From Paraburkholderia bonniea (lineage in GTDB: Bacteria > Pseudomonadota > Gammaproteobacteria > Burkholderiales > Burkholderiaceae), in the NCBI RefSeq assembly GCF_009455625.1, contig NZ_QPEQ01000001.1:2976001-3040000 (forward strand): a stretch of DNA of 64,000 bases, written 5' to 3'. Within the stretch, counting starts at the first letter, position 1. Each line of letters starts with the position of its first letter. A program made the translations under genes and the position numbers. Positions 1 through 7,229 of this stretch are shown here, piece after piece. Under the pieces are notes generated by a model. The model was not told where the DNA came from. It worked only from the letters and a program-made list of their open reading frames with translations, and did not search any database.

Positions 1-20
1 AACCACTCTAGGCGCTCTGC

Positions 21-665
21 CTATTCCGCATCGGGCTGAGCACTCGGAGCGGCACGCGCAAAGGCGTCGAGCTGCGACGCGTGAGCGTAAATGCGCTGAA
101 GGGTCGGAAACGCTGACAGGTCAATCTCAAAGCGCTGCGCGTTAAACACCTGCGGTACGAGACAGGCATCGGCCAGTGTCGGCGTATCGCCAAAACACAG
201 CGCCCCTGTACGCGTATCACCCGCCAGATGTGTTTCGAGCGCGGCGAAGCCTGACTCGATCCAGTGGCGATACCACGCGTTCTTTGCCTCCTCACTAAGG
301 CCAAGTGTCTTTTTCAGGTACTTCAGCACCCGCAGGTTGTTCAGCGGATGGATCTCGCACGCGATCTGCAGCGCGACTGAGCGCACATACGCCCGGTCAC
401 TGGGGGATGCGGGCAGCAACGGCGGAAGCGGATGCGTTTCGTCGAGATATTCGATGATGGCCAGCGATTGCTGCAAAACATCGCCGTCGTCGACCAGCGT
501 TGGCACCACGGCATCGGGATTCAGCTTGCGGTACTCGGCCTGGAACTGCTCGCCGCCATCGCGCAGCATGTGTACCGGCATGTAGTCGTACGGAAGATTT
601 TTCAGGTTCAGCGCGATCCGCACGCGGTAAGACGCTGAGCTACGGAAATAGCTATAGAGCTTCAT
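21..665 (-). CDS. maiA: zeta-class glutathione S-transferase (maleylacetoacetate / maleylpyruvate isomerase)
   Basis: The 214-residue protein is a two-domain GST. The N-terminal thioredoxin-like domain starts with MKLYSYFRSSASYRVRIAL, the zeta-class active-site region that holds glutathione, and an all-helical C-terminal domain follows from about residue 90. Zeta GSTs carry out glutathione-dependent cis-trans isomerisation of maleylacetoacetate (homogentisate route) or maleylpyruvate (gentisate route). It lies 27 bases downstream of the FAH-family hydrolase on the same strand, the usual pairing for ring-cleavage products, so the two are probably co-transcribed. Sequence reading alone cannot separate the two substrates. 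The family call is firm. Confidence 0.9.
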   Translation of the reverse strand: MKLYSYFRSSASYRVRIALNLKNLPYDYMPVHMLRDGGEQFQAEYRKLNPDAVVPTLVDDGDVLQQSLAIIEYLDETHPLPPLLPASPSDRAYVRSVALQIACEIHPLNNLRVLKYLKKTLGLSEEAKNAWYRHWIESGFAALETHLAGDTRTGALCFGDTPTLADACLVPQVFNAQRFEIDLSAFPTLQRIYAHASQLDAFARAAPSAQPDAE

Positions 666-692
666 GTTGCTGGCCTCCTTGCCTTGATGACT

Positions 693-1391
693 TCAAATCA
701 CACGCACGCTGAATTCAGTCAGCCCATCCACCCCGCCCGTCATCAGGTCACCCTGCACCACCGGGCCAACGCCTTCGGGGGTGCCGGTAAACACCAGATC
801 ACCGGGTTGCAGTTCAAACAACGTTGAGAGATAAGCGAGCGTTTCCGCGACTGGCCAGATCAGTTGTGACACATCGGAGCGCTGCTTTTCGACGCCATTG
901 ACCTTGAGCCAGATCGCCCCCTTGCCGATATGCCCAACCTGCGCAACCGGATGAACCGCGCCCAGCGGGGCCGAATGATCGAAGCCTTTCGCGGTATCCC
1001 ACGGACGACCCAGTTTTTTTGCCTCAGCCTGTAAATCGCGGCGAGTCATGTCAAGGCCCAGCGCATAACCGTAGATGTGGTCGAGCGCACGCTCTACCGG
1101 AATCTCCCGGCCCTCCTTGCCAATCGCCACGACCAGTTCCATTTCGAAATGAACGCTGCTTGAGCCCGGCGGGTAAGGAAACTCACCCGTGCTGCCTTGT
1201 GCAACCGGCAGCGCTGCATCGGCTGGCTTGCAGAAGAAAAATGGTGGCTCTCGCTCTGGGTCATGCCCCATTTCACGCGCATGCGCTTCGTAGTTCCGGC
1301 CTACGCAATAAATGCGGTGCACGGCAAACTGGTCCGCACTGCCCACTACCGGCAGCGCCACCACCGGCGCTGGGGCAAACACATAACTCAT
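693..1391 (-). CDS. fumarylacetoacetate hydrolase family protein (probable fumarylpyruvate hydrolase)
   Basis: This 232-residue soluble enzyme shows the FAH fold: IYCVGRNYEAHAREMGH near the N-terminus, the metal-ligand stretch SVHFEMELVVAIGKEG, then RRDLQAEAKKLGRPWD and TGTPEGVGPV near the end. FAH-family enzymes hydrolyse C-C bonds of ring-cleavage products. The short length and the RNYEAHAREMG motif resemble fumarylpyruvate hydrolases of the gentisate route. The ATG at 1391 was preferred over an upstream in-frame ATG because GGAGA lies just before it. It is the first gene of a two-gene unit with the zeta GST. Confidence 0.88.
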   Translation of the reverse strand: MSYVFAPAPVVALPVVGSADQFAVHRIYCVGRNYEAHAREMGHDPEREPPFFFCKPADAALPVAQGSTGEFPYPPGSSSVHFEMELVVAIGKEGREIPVERALDHIYGYALGLDMTRRDLQAEAKKLGRPWDTAKGFDHSAPLGAVHPVAQVGHIGKGAIWLKVNGVEKQRSDVSQLIWPVAETLAYLSTLFELQPGDLVFTGTPEGVGPVVQGDLMTGGVDGLTEFSVRVI

Positions 1392-1621
1392 ATCGTTCTC
1401 CGTACTTGATGAAAGCTGCCCGAGCCGCCCCTGGAGCAGCAAAACGCCGAGTGTAACCGTGGCCATCACGCCCAGCTACTGGCCAGATGGCAGGTCACCC
1501 GGCCCCCTTCGCCGCAGTCAGCAGCCTTGCCAGATCGCTGCAAATACGTTATTTCATCCCGATATCACACCGTGCCTGCTGGATTGCACGCCCCAGATGT
1601 CCCCCACTCTGCCCCTATCTC

Positions 1622-2605
1622 ATGACACAACTCGCCACGACCGCTGCGACGTCTTTTCCGTGCGCCCGCTTTATCAAGGAGATCGGTCGCGGCATTCATG
1701 GCGCGCGAGCCCTGTCAACCGAAGACACCCACGCGCTTTACCGCGCAATGCTCGAAGGCCGCGTCGCCGAGCTTGAGCTTGGTGCCGTGCTGCTGGCCTA
1801 TCGCATCAAAGGCGAAAGCGCCGACGAGCTCGCCGCGATGCTGGCTGCCGCGCATGAGTCGTTTGCCCCGGTTGCATGGCCATCGGGCGTCTATGCCCCG
1901 GTGTCGATTCCCAGCTACAACGGCGCACGCAAACAACCCAATCTGGTGCCGCTACTCGCACTTTTGCTGGCTCGTGAAGGTATCCCCGTGCTGGTTCACG
2001 GCGTCATCCAAGACCCTGGCCGCGTAACCAGTGCAGAAATTTTCAGCCAGCTAGGTCTGAATCCCGCATGCACACACGAGGAGATCGAAGCCGGGCTCAC
2101 CGCGCAACGCATCGCCTTTGCGCCCATCGAAATTCTGGCCCCCAGCATGGCGCGACTGCTGGCGCTCCGACAACGCATGGGCGTGCGCAATTCAACCCAT
2201 ACGCTGGTCAAATTGCTGCAGCCGTTCGCGCCCGCTGGGCGGCGGCTCGTGAACTACACCCATCCTCCTTACCGTGACAGCCTGACCCAGCTTTTTTGCG
2301 CCCACCCGGAAGCGGCAGCGGGCGGCGTACTGCTCGCCCGTGGCACAGAAGGCGAGGCGGTCGCGGATACCCGGCGTCAGGTGCAAGTCGACTGGTTGCA
2401 CGATGGCGTCTGCGACACCCTGATAGAAGCACAGCGCTCAACGCCACCGTCACCGGGCACGTCAGCCGCCGCGTTGCCGTCAACGCTTGATGCCGCAACC
2501 ACCGCCTCATGGATCGCTCAGGTCATCGCCGGAACCATGCCCGTGCCGGATTCGATTACGCGGCAAATCGAAGTCGTGCGCAAAATCGCCCGCAACCCGG
2601 GCTAG
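1622..2605 (+). CDS. ybiB: YbiB / TrpD2-type DNA-binding protein (glycosyltransferase family 3 fold)
   Basis: This 327-residue protein is related to anthranilate phosphoribosyltransferase (TrpD). The N-terminal helical domain (ALYRAMLEGRVAELELGAVLLAYRIKGES) is followed by the larger alpha/beta domain with IPSYNGARKQPNLVPLLALLL and GIPVLVHG. The YbiB/TrpD2 branch keeps the TrpD fold but is known to bind nucleic acid rather than to synthesise tryptophan, and it is often tied to the SOS regulon. No LexA-type box was recognised upstream. The ATG at 1622 gives the usual family length; the frame stays open upstream but looks non-coding. The ybiB name is by similarity. Confidence 0.82.
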   Translation: MTQLATTAATSFPCARFIKEIGRGIHGARALSTEDTHALYRAMLEGRVAELELGAVLLAYRIKGESADELAAMLAAAHESFAPVAWPSGVYAPVSIPSYNGARKQPNLVPLLALLLAREGIPVLVHGVIQDPGRVTSAEIFSQLGLNPACTHEEIEAGLTAQRIAFAPIEILAPSMARLLALRQRMGVRNSTHTLVKLLQPFAPAGRRLVNYTHPPYRDSLTQLFCAHPEAAAGGVLLARGTEGEAVADTRRQVQVDWLHDGVCDTLIEAQRSTPPSPGTSAAALPSTLDAATTASWIAQVIAGTMPVPDSITRQIEVVRKIARNPG

Positions 2606-2653
2606 CGCCTGAGCGCCGCTACCCCAATCTCGATAAAACTGCAACGGCGAGAG

Positions 2654-2683
2654 TTGACACGCAACCTGACGCTGGCATACATT
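2654..2683 (+). promoter_or_regulatory. candidate promoter for the leuA leader transcript
   Basis: A perfect TTGACA (2654-2659) is followed after 18 bases by TACATT (2678-2683), a four-of-six match to the -10 consensus. This predicts a transcript beginning close to base 2690, which is the ATG of the leucine-rich leader peptide. No better -35/-10 pair was seen between ybiB and leuA. The -10 is weak. Confidence 0.4.
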
Positions 2684-2689
2684 GCGCAG

Positions 2690-2764
2690 ATGCATTTTCT
2701 TCAGCACCCCCTCCGAATTACCTCTAGCTGCCTAGCGCAGCTACTACCGCTACGTCTAGCGTAA
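2690..2764 (+). CDS. leuL: leucine-rich leader peptide upstream of leuA (candidate attenuator peptide)
   Basis: A 24-codon ORF beginning MHFLQHPL encodes seven leucines. Five of these use CTA, a codon rare in this GC-rich genome, and they cluster in the last ten codons (CTA GCG CAG CTA CTA CCG CTA CGT CTA), directly before the TAA. Enteric leuL peptides also use runs of rare CTA control codons to sense charged tRNA-Leu. Here the peptide sits about 350 bases ahead of the leucine-pathway gene leuA. No Shine-Dalgarno precedes the ATG, but the best promoter would start the RNA at or next to it, so translation may be leaderless. The function is inferred. Confidence 0.6.
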   Translation: MHFLQHPLRITSSCLAQLLPLRLA

Positions 2765-3035
2765 GTCAGGCGTAGCGTCCCCCGGTCTGTCAGCTTCCAG
2801 CTTCGACTCCACCGGGCGGTCATCAAAGCAGCACCTCCCGTTTCACCCCCTTTTTCTGTCGTTATCTTTACAACCTGGCCACTCGCGGTCGTCTGTTTTA
2901 ACTGCGGGGCCGACTGCCAAAGTCAAATATGCACGTTGCATGGACACCCTTCACGATTGCTGCCGGCGTCACTATCGCTCTGACACTTTTGCGCGCCCGT
3001 TCGCTAGTTCCTCTAGCGCCCGGCTGACGGGTTTT
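2748..3035 (+). promoter_or_regulatory. leuA leader region with candidate attenuator structures
   Basis: CGCTACG (2748-2754) can pair with CGTAGCG (2771-2777), folding over the end of the leader ORF. CCCGGT (2781-2786) can pair with ACCGGG (2811-2816). Further down, CGCTAG-TTCCT-CTAGCG (3002-3018) lies inside CCCGT...ACGGG, which ends in TTTT at 3032-3035, a terminator-like arrangement about 75 bases before leuA. The CTAGCG words made by the leucine codons (2731-2736 and 2756-2761) are complementary to CGCTAG at 3002-3007, so alternative pairing is possible. The terminator is not strong and the scheme is inference. Confidence 0.4.
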
Positions 3036-3110
3036 CCGCCAGCCATCAGCCCACTAGCCGTCTATTGCTCGCCCCCTCCGGCACCACCGATCTAACGAAC
3101 GAGGCTCACC

Positions 3111-4784
3111 ATGTTGCGCAATCCTGAAAACAAATACCGTCCCTTTGCCGCCCCTCAGTTGAGCGGCCGAAAATGGCCCAGCCGTACCGTCCAGCAAGCT
3201 CCCATCTGGATGAGCACCGATTTACGCGATGGCAACCAATCGTTGATCGAGCCCATGAGCATCGCCCAGAAGCTGGAATTTTTCGACATGCTGGTGCAAA
3301 TCGGCTTCAAGGAAATCGAAGTCGGGTTTCCCTCCGCATCGCAGACAGACTTTGATTTCGTGCGCACGCTGATTGAAGAAAAACGCATTCCGGACGACGT
3401 CACCATCGAAGTACTCGTGCAATCGCGCGAGGCCCTGATCGCTCGCACCTTCGAAGCCCTGCAAGGCGTGCCACGCGCCATCGTGCATCTGTACAGCGCG
3501 CTGTGCCCGTCATTTCGCAAGATCGTGTTCAACCAGCCGAAAGAAGAAGTCAAGGCACTGGCCGTGGAAGGCACTCGCCTGATCCGGCAATACGCCGACG
3601 CCCAGCCAGAAACTCACTGGATTTATCAGTATTCGCCGGAAACCTTCAGCATGACCGAGCTGGCCTTCGCCCGCGAGGTGTGCGACGCAGTAGCGCAAAC
3701 CTGGCGCCCGACGCGCCAGCACAAGATGATTCTCAATCTGCCCGCGACTGTCGAAGCCGCCATGCCGAACGTCTACGCCGATCAGATCGAGTGGATGGAC
3801 CGCAATCTTGGTTATCGGGACAGCATCGTGCTGTCCGTGCATCCGCACAACGACCGGGGCACGGCCGTGGCTGCTGCCGAACTGGCATTGCTGGCGGGGG
3901 CAGACCGGATCGAAGGATGCTTGTTCGGCAACGGCGAGCGCACCGGCAACGTCGATCTCGTGACACTCGCGTTGAACCTGTACACCCAGGGAATCGACCC
4001 CGGCCTCGACTTCTCGGAAATCGACGCCGTGCGCCGCGTGGTGGAACGCTGCAACCAGATTCCGGTGCACCCACGCCATCCGTATGCGGGGGATCTGGTC
4101 CATACAGCGTTTTCCGGCTCGCACCAGGACGCGATTCGCAAAGGGTTTGCCCAGCAACAGCCCGGCGCTTTTTGGGAAGTGCCTTATCTGCCCATCGACC
4201 CCGCTGATATCGGGCGCAATTACGATGCCGTGATTCGCGTCAATAGCCAGTCTGGCAAGGGTGGTTCAACCTATTTGCTGGAGCGCGGCATGGGCTTTAC
4301 GCCGCCACGCCGGGTGCAAATTGAATTTAGTCATGCGGTGCAGGCCGTGACTGATGAATCTGGCGAGGAAATGACCGGCGCTGCAATCTGTGCGCTTTTC
4401 GCTCGTGAATACTTCGATGTGGCAGGCCCGCTGCAGCGCGCTAGCGGCAAGGGCCTGCACTGGAATAGCCGGGACATTCCAGTGCCGAATGTCAGCGCGG
4501 CCGCCGGTGCCAGCATGCCGGAAACGCAAGCGCACGCGATTAGCCAGGCGCTCCAGCCGTTTGCCGGACAGCCGGTCGAAATAACGTCGTATGAAATGCT
4601 GCATACCGCTAATGGCCAGGTTGCGGTTTTCGCTGGTTGCCGTATCGGCGGCCAGGCACCGTGCTTTGGCGTGGGGATTGGTAGCGACGAAGCAGATGCG
4701 GTGCTTGACGCACTGGTCAGCGGGATCAACCGGGCAGTGGCAAGCACGCTGTGGCCTGTCGCCGCGCAGAAAGCGGCAGCGTGA
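3111..4784 (+). CDS. leuA: 2-isopropylmalate synthase
   Basis: The enzyme condenses acetyl-CoA with 2-oxoisovalerate, the first committed step of leucine synthesis. At 557 residues it belongs to the longer fungal/actinobacterial-type IPMS class rather than the roughly 520-residue enteric type. Visible features are the HMGL-like TIM barrel with [11 protein letters not shown] near residue 35 (metal and substrate binding), the [13 protein letters not shown] metal-binding stretch near residue 245, [13 protein letters not shown], and the C-terminal LeuA allosteric domain from about residue 430. The gene stands apart from leuB/C/D. A long leader with a leucine-codon peptide precedes it and suggests attenuation in addition to feedback inhibition. 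Confidence 0.96.
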   Translation: MLRNPENKYRPFAAPQLSGRKWPSRTVQQAPIWMSTDLRDGNQSLIEPMSIAQKLEFFDMLVQIGFKEIEVGFPSASQTDFDFVRTLIEEKRIPDDVTIEVLVQSREALIARTFEALQGVPRAIVHLYSALCPSFRKIVFNQPKEEVKALAVEGTRLIRQYADAQPETHWIYQYSPETFSMTELAFAREVCDAVAQTWRPTRQHKMILNLPATVEAAMPNVYADQIEWMDRNLGYRDSIVLSVHPHNDRGTAVAAAELALLAGADRIEGCLFGNGERTGNVDLVTLALNLYTQGIDPGLDFSEIDAVRRVVERCNQIPVHPRHPYAGDLVHTAFSGSHQDAIRKGFAQQQPGAFWEVPYLPIDPADIGRNYDAVIRVNSQSGKGGSTYLLERGMGFTPPRRVQIEFSHAVQAVTDESGEEMTGAAICALFAREYFDVAGPLQRASGKGLHWNSRDIPVPNVSAAAGASMPETQAHAISQALQPFAGQPVEITSYEMLHTANGQVAVFAGCRIGGQAPCFGVGIGSDEADAVLDALVSGINRAVASTLWPVAAQKAAA

Positions 4785-4879
4785 AAGCGCACTCAACACA
4801 CTCAACGCCAGCGCGATCAACAGCCTCGGCAGAAAGCTGGCGGCGAAGCCTTTATTGATAACAAAGCATTGGTAACAAA

Positions 4880-4928
4880 GCCCTCATCGGCCCGGCGGCG
4901 AGTTGCTGGCGGCCAGGCCGATGAGGGC
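4880..4928 (-). terminator. inverted repeat between convergent genes, probable terminator
   Basis: GCCCTCATCGGCC (4880-4892) is perfectly complementary to GGCCGATGAGGGC (4916-4928), with a GC-rich interior. On the minus strand the stem is followed by TTTGTT, fitting a terminator for the NTF2-like gene. It may also stop leuA transcription from the other side. Confidence 0.5.
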
Positions 4929-4949
4929 AATGAGGCACAAGTGCTCAGC

Positions 4950-5333
4950 TCATTCAGTTGCGCAACGAGTCGCCTGCCAGGCCATCAGCCGCCACTGGCC
5001 GCCTTCCTGGACCTGAAGCCCGGTGTAGGCAACGGGATACAGCAGCACGCCATTGCTGGCTTCCATTTCGATCAGCGCGCGGCCCGTCACGATGCAAGTC
5101 TGCGCTCCGGCCGGCAGCACCTCTTGCGACTGAATCTCGATCTGCCGGTAACGTCTGCGCCCCGACGTAATCGCATCGATGAACTGCTGCTTGGTCTCGC
5201 GCTTGCCGTTCGTATGGATGTAGCTGACGTTATCTGAAAGCAATGTGTCCAGCAGCAAACCATCACCGTCGATCATCGCGCGATAACGCTCGCGCTCCAG
5301 ACTGCGAATCATGTCGATCATCTGCGTCACCAT
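4950..5333 (-). CDS. nuclear transport factor 2-like (SnoaL/DUF4440-type) protein
   Basis: This 127-residue single-domain protein has an N-terminal helical part (MIDMIRSLERERYRAMIDGDGLLLDTLLSDNVSYIHTNGK) typical of cone-shaped NTF2-like/DUF4440 proteins. A beta-rich half follows, ending in the family-like tail GGQWRLMAWQATR. Members serve as small enzymes or ligand-binding proteins, and nothing here fixes a substrate. AGGGG lies about 7 bases before the ATG. It is convergent with leuA and divergent from rpoH. Confidence 0.75.
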   Translation of the reverse strand: MVTQMIDMIRSLERERYRAMIDGDGLLLDTLLSDNVSYIHTNGKRETKQQFIDAITSGRRRYRQIEIQSQEVLPAGAQTCIVTGRALIEMEASNGVLLYPVAYTGLQVQEGGQWRLMAWQATRCATE

Positions 5334-5655
5334 CGTTCAGCCCCTTATTACGTCGACGGGCCATGCCCGTGCGACATACTGTCGCAGGAAACCACACCGG
5401 ATCGTGCTGCTGAAATTTATATCAATATTTAACGCTTTGATACAGCGTTCGCTACAGAGTGGAACTATCCATCCTCAGGATGTGACTCAGTGCAGGTCAT
5501 GCAGGCTGTCTCCGAGGCTAGCGACACAGCTTCGTGCCGCATTCTGGCAAAACAGGGGCAGGCAAGATGAGGTAGATGAACCTGGCCATATGCGGCTTTT
5601 GGATCAAATCTGTAAAATGCTATCGGAAATGAAATTTAATAGCGAAAATCGGAAC

Positions 5656-5686
5656 TTGAGTCACGTCAGCCGCTCTAAGGTATTAG
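5656..5686 (+). promoter_or_regulatory. candidate rpoH promoter overlapping CIRCE
   Basis: TTGAGT (5656-5661) and TATTAG (5681-5686) are separated by 19 bases. The -10 overlaps the left arm of the CIRCE element, so bound repressor would block it. Both hexamers are imperfect and another promoter cannot be excluded. Confidence 0.35.
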
Positions 5687-5709
5687 CACTCAATAAACCT
5701 GAGTGCTAA
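5683..5709 (+). promoter_or_regulatory. CIRCE operator (HrcA binding site) upstream of rpoH
   Basis: TTAGCACTC, nine bases, GAGTGCTAA is an exact match to the CIRCE consensus, with perfectly complementary arms and the canonical spacer. CIRCE is the operator of the heat-shock repressor HrcA. It lies 63 bases before the rpoH start codon, which puts the sigma-32 gene under apparent HrcA control. hrcA itself is not in the window. Confidence 0.93.
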
Positions 5710-5720
5710 TATTCATCACG

Positions 5721-5764
5721 AAGCCGTCGCAACCGGCTTCTTTTTTGTTTGATCTAAAAGGAGC
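5721..5764 (+). promoter_or_regulatory. rpoH 5' leader with competing hairpins
   Basis: Hairpin A is AAGCCG (5721-5726) with CGGCTT (5734-5739), followed by a run of six T (5741-5746), and resembles a short intrinsic terminator. Hairpin B is GCTTCTTTT (5736-5744) pairing with AAAAGGAGC (5756-5764), which contains the rpoH Shine-Dalgarno. It has nine pairs including one U-G and an 11-base loop. The two share bases 5736-5739 and exclude each other. Hairpin B puts a U-run against AAGGAG, as in fourU-type RNA thermometers. The structure is visible; regulation is inferred. Confidence 0.5.
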
Positions 5765-5771
5765 TTTATCC

Positions 5772-6707
5772 GTGAGCAACGCCATGACCCTTCCGAATAT
5801 TCTGAGCCCGTCGTCGGCTAAGTCCGCTTCGGCAGGTTCACTGACACTCGCACAAGTTTCCTTGCTGACCGGCCAGCTAGGCAATATCGACGCCTATATC
5901 CAGGCCGTGAACCGCATCCCCATGCTGACTCTGGCTGAAGAACGCCAGTTCGCCACTGAATTCCGTGAGCAGGAAAACCTTGAGTCCGCCCGCCGCCTGG
6001 TGTTGTCGCATTTGCGGCTGGTGGTGTCGATCGCGCGCAATTACCTCGGTTATGGCCTGCCGCATGCCGACCTGATCCAGGAAGGCAATATCGGCCTGAT
6101 GAAAGCCGTGAAGCGCTTCGACCCCACGCAAAACGTGCGCCTTGTGTCGTACGCGATGCACTGGATCAAGGCAGAAATTCACGAGTACATCCTGCGCAAC
6201 TGGCGCATGGTCAAAGTCGCCACCACCAAGGCGCAACGCAAACTGTTCTTTAATTTGCGCAGCCACAAGCAAGGCTTTCAAGCGTTCACGCCCGATGAGA
6301 TCGCTAATCTGGCCAAAGAGCTGAACGTTAAGCACGAAGAAGTCTCCGAGATGGAAACCCGGCTCTCCGGTGGTGACATTGCGCTGGAAGGTCAGGTGAA
6401 CGACGGTGAGGAAGCATTTGCGCCAATCGCTTATCTGGCGGATTCACATAACGAGCCCACCGCAGTGCTGGCAGCCCGTCAACGCGACAAGCTGCAAAGC
6501 GACGGCATCTCCAACGCACTAGGCACGCTCGACGCACGCAGCCGCCGCATCATCGAAGCACGCTGGCTGCAAGTCGAAGACGACGGCTCAGGTGGTTCAA
6601 CACTGCATGAACTGGCCGACGAATTCGGCGTATCCGCAGAGCGGATTCGCCAGATCGAAGCCAGCGCAATGAAAAAAATGCGTGGCGCATTAAATCAATA
6701 CGCGTAA
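5772..6707 (+). CDS. rpoH: RNA polymerase heat-shock sigma factor sigma-32
   Basis: This 311-residue group-3 sigma-70 family factor directs RNA polymerase to heat-shock promoters. Region 2 reads RRLVLSHLRLVVSIARNYLGYGLPHADLIQEGNIGLMKAVKRFDP. The RpoH-box signature QRKLFFNLR that sets sigma-32 apart from RpoD is present, and region 4 ends in a helix-turn-helix (TLHELADEFGVSAERIRQIEASAMKKMR). The GTG at 5772 is preferred over the ATG at 5784 because AAAAGGAG lies 8 bases before it. Upstream are a perfect CIRCE and a foldable leader; downstream is a strong terminator, so the gene is monocistronic. Confidence 0.95.
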   Translation: MSNAMTLPNILSPSSAKSASAGSLTLAQVSLLTGQLGNIDAYIQAVNRIPMLTLAEERQFATEFREQENLESARRLVLSHLRLVVSIARNYLGYGLPHADLIQEGNIGLMKAVKRFDPTQNVRLVSYAMHWIKAEIHEYILRNWRMVKVATTKAQRKLFFNLRSHKQGFQAFTPDEIANLAKELNVKHEEVSEMETRLSGGDIALEGQVNDGEEAFAPIAYLADSHNEPTAVLAARQRDKLQSDGISNALGTLDARSRRIIEARWLQVEDDGSGGSTLHELADEFGVSAERIRQIEASAMKKMRGALNQYA

Positions 6708-6745
6708 CGCATCGCTTTATCGTTACTGCGGCACGTTGTCACGGC

Positions 6746-6777
6746 AAACCCGTTCTCTTGCGAGAACGGGTTTTTTT
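6746..6777 (+). terminator. intrinsic terminator of rpoH
   Basis: AACCCGTTCTC (6747-6757), loop TTGC, GAGAACGGGTT (6762-6772), followed by a run of T. It is a perfect 11-bp stem 40 bases after the rpoH stop. Confidence 0.92.
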
Positions 6778-6971
6778 ATTTCCCCGCCCCCACCCAGCCG
6801 TGCGGCTCCTTGCTTATCCCGAAAATGCTTGCGATACTTTTGCGCTTGGCACTTTAGCGACGCTATGCCGCAGCGCCAAGGCTCGCGCGCCAGTGCGCTC
6901 TCCTCCTAGAATCCGTTACCGCACTTAGTCCGGCTCAATCGAATTATTCAAGGTGAGTGAACTGACCAGTC

Positions 6972-7229
6972 ATGACCATCACGCTTAATCGCAAGCCCCC
7001 TCCTTTATCGCTGCGAACCCGTCTCGCAGCCTGGGTGCGCGGCCCGACCCTCACGCGAGATATCGCTATCGTCCTTGTCGTCAAGTTTGTTTTGCTCATG
7101 ACGCTCAAATACGCATTTTTCAATCATCCGCAGGCCAAGCATATGTCCCTGCCTCCTGCTCAAGTCGCACAAGCATTGTTATCCGTGCCTGCGCCGCAAC
7201 CGTCCCAAGGTGATCCACATGCACGCTAG
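6972..7229 (+). CDS. cydP: small membrane protein of the cytochrome bd operon (CydP)
   Basis: This 85-residue protein has one clear membrane segment ([21 protein letters not shown], about residues 35-55) after a basic N-terminus. It fits the family annotated as cytochrome oxidase putative small subunit CydP, found directly ahead of cydA in beta-proteobacteria. Its end overlaps the start of cydA by 11 bases, implying coupled translation. Its role in bd oxidase assembly or stability is inferred from position. It is the first gene of cydPABX. Confidence 0.8.
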   Translation: MTITLNRKPPPLSLRTRLAAWVRGPTLTRDIAIVLVVKFVLLMTLKYAFFNHPQAKHMSLPPAQVAQALLSVPAPQPSQGDPHAR

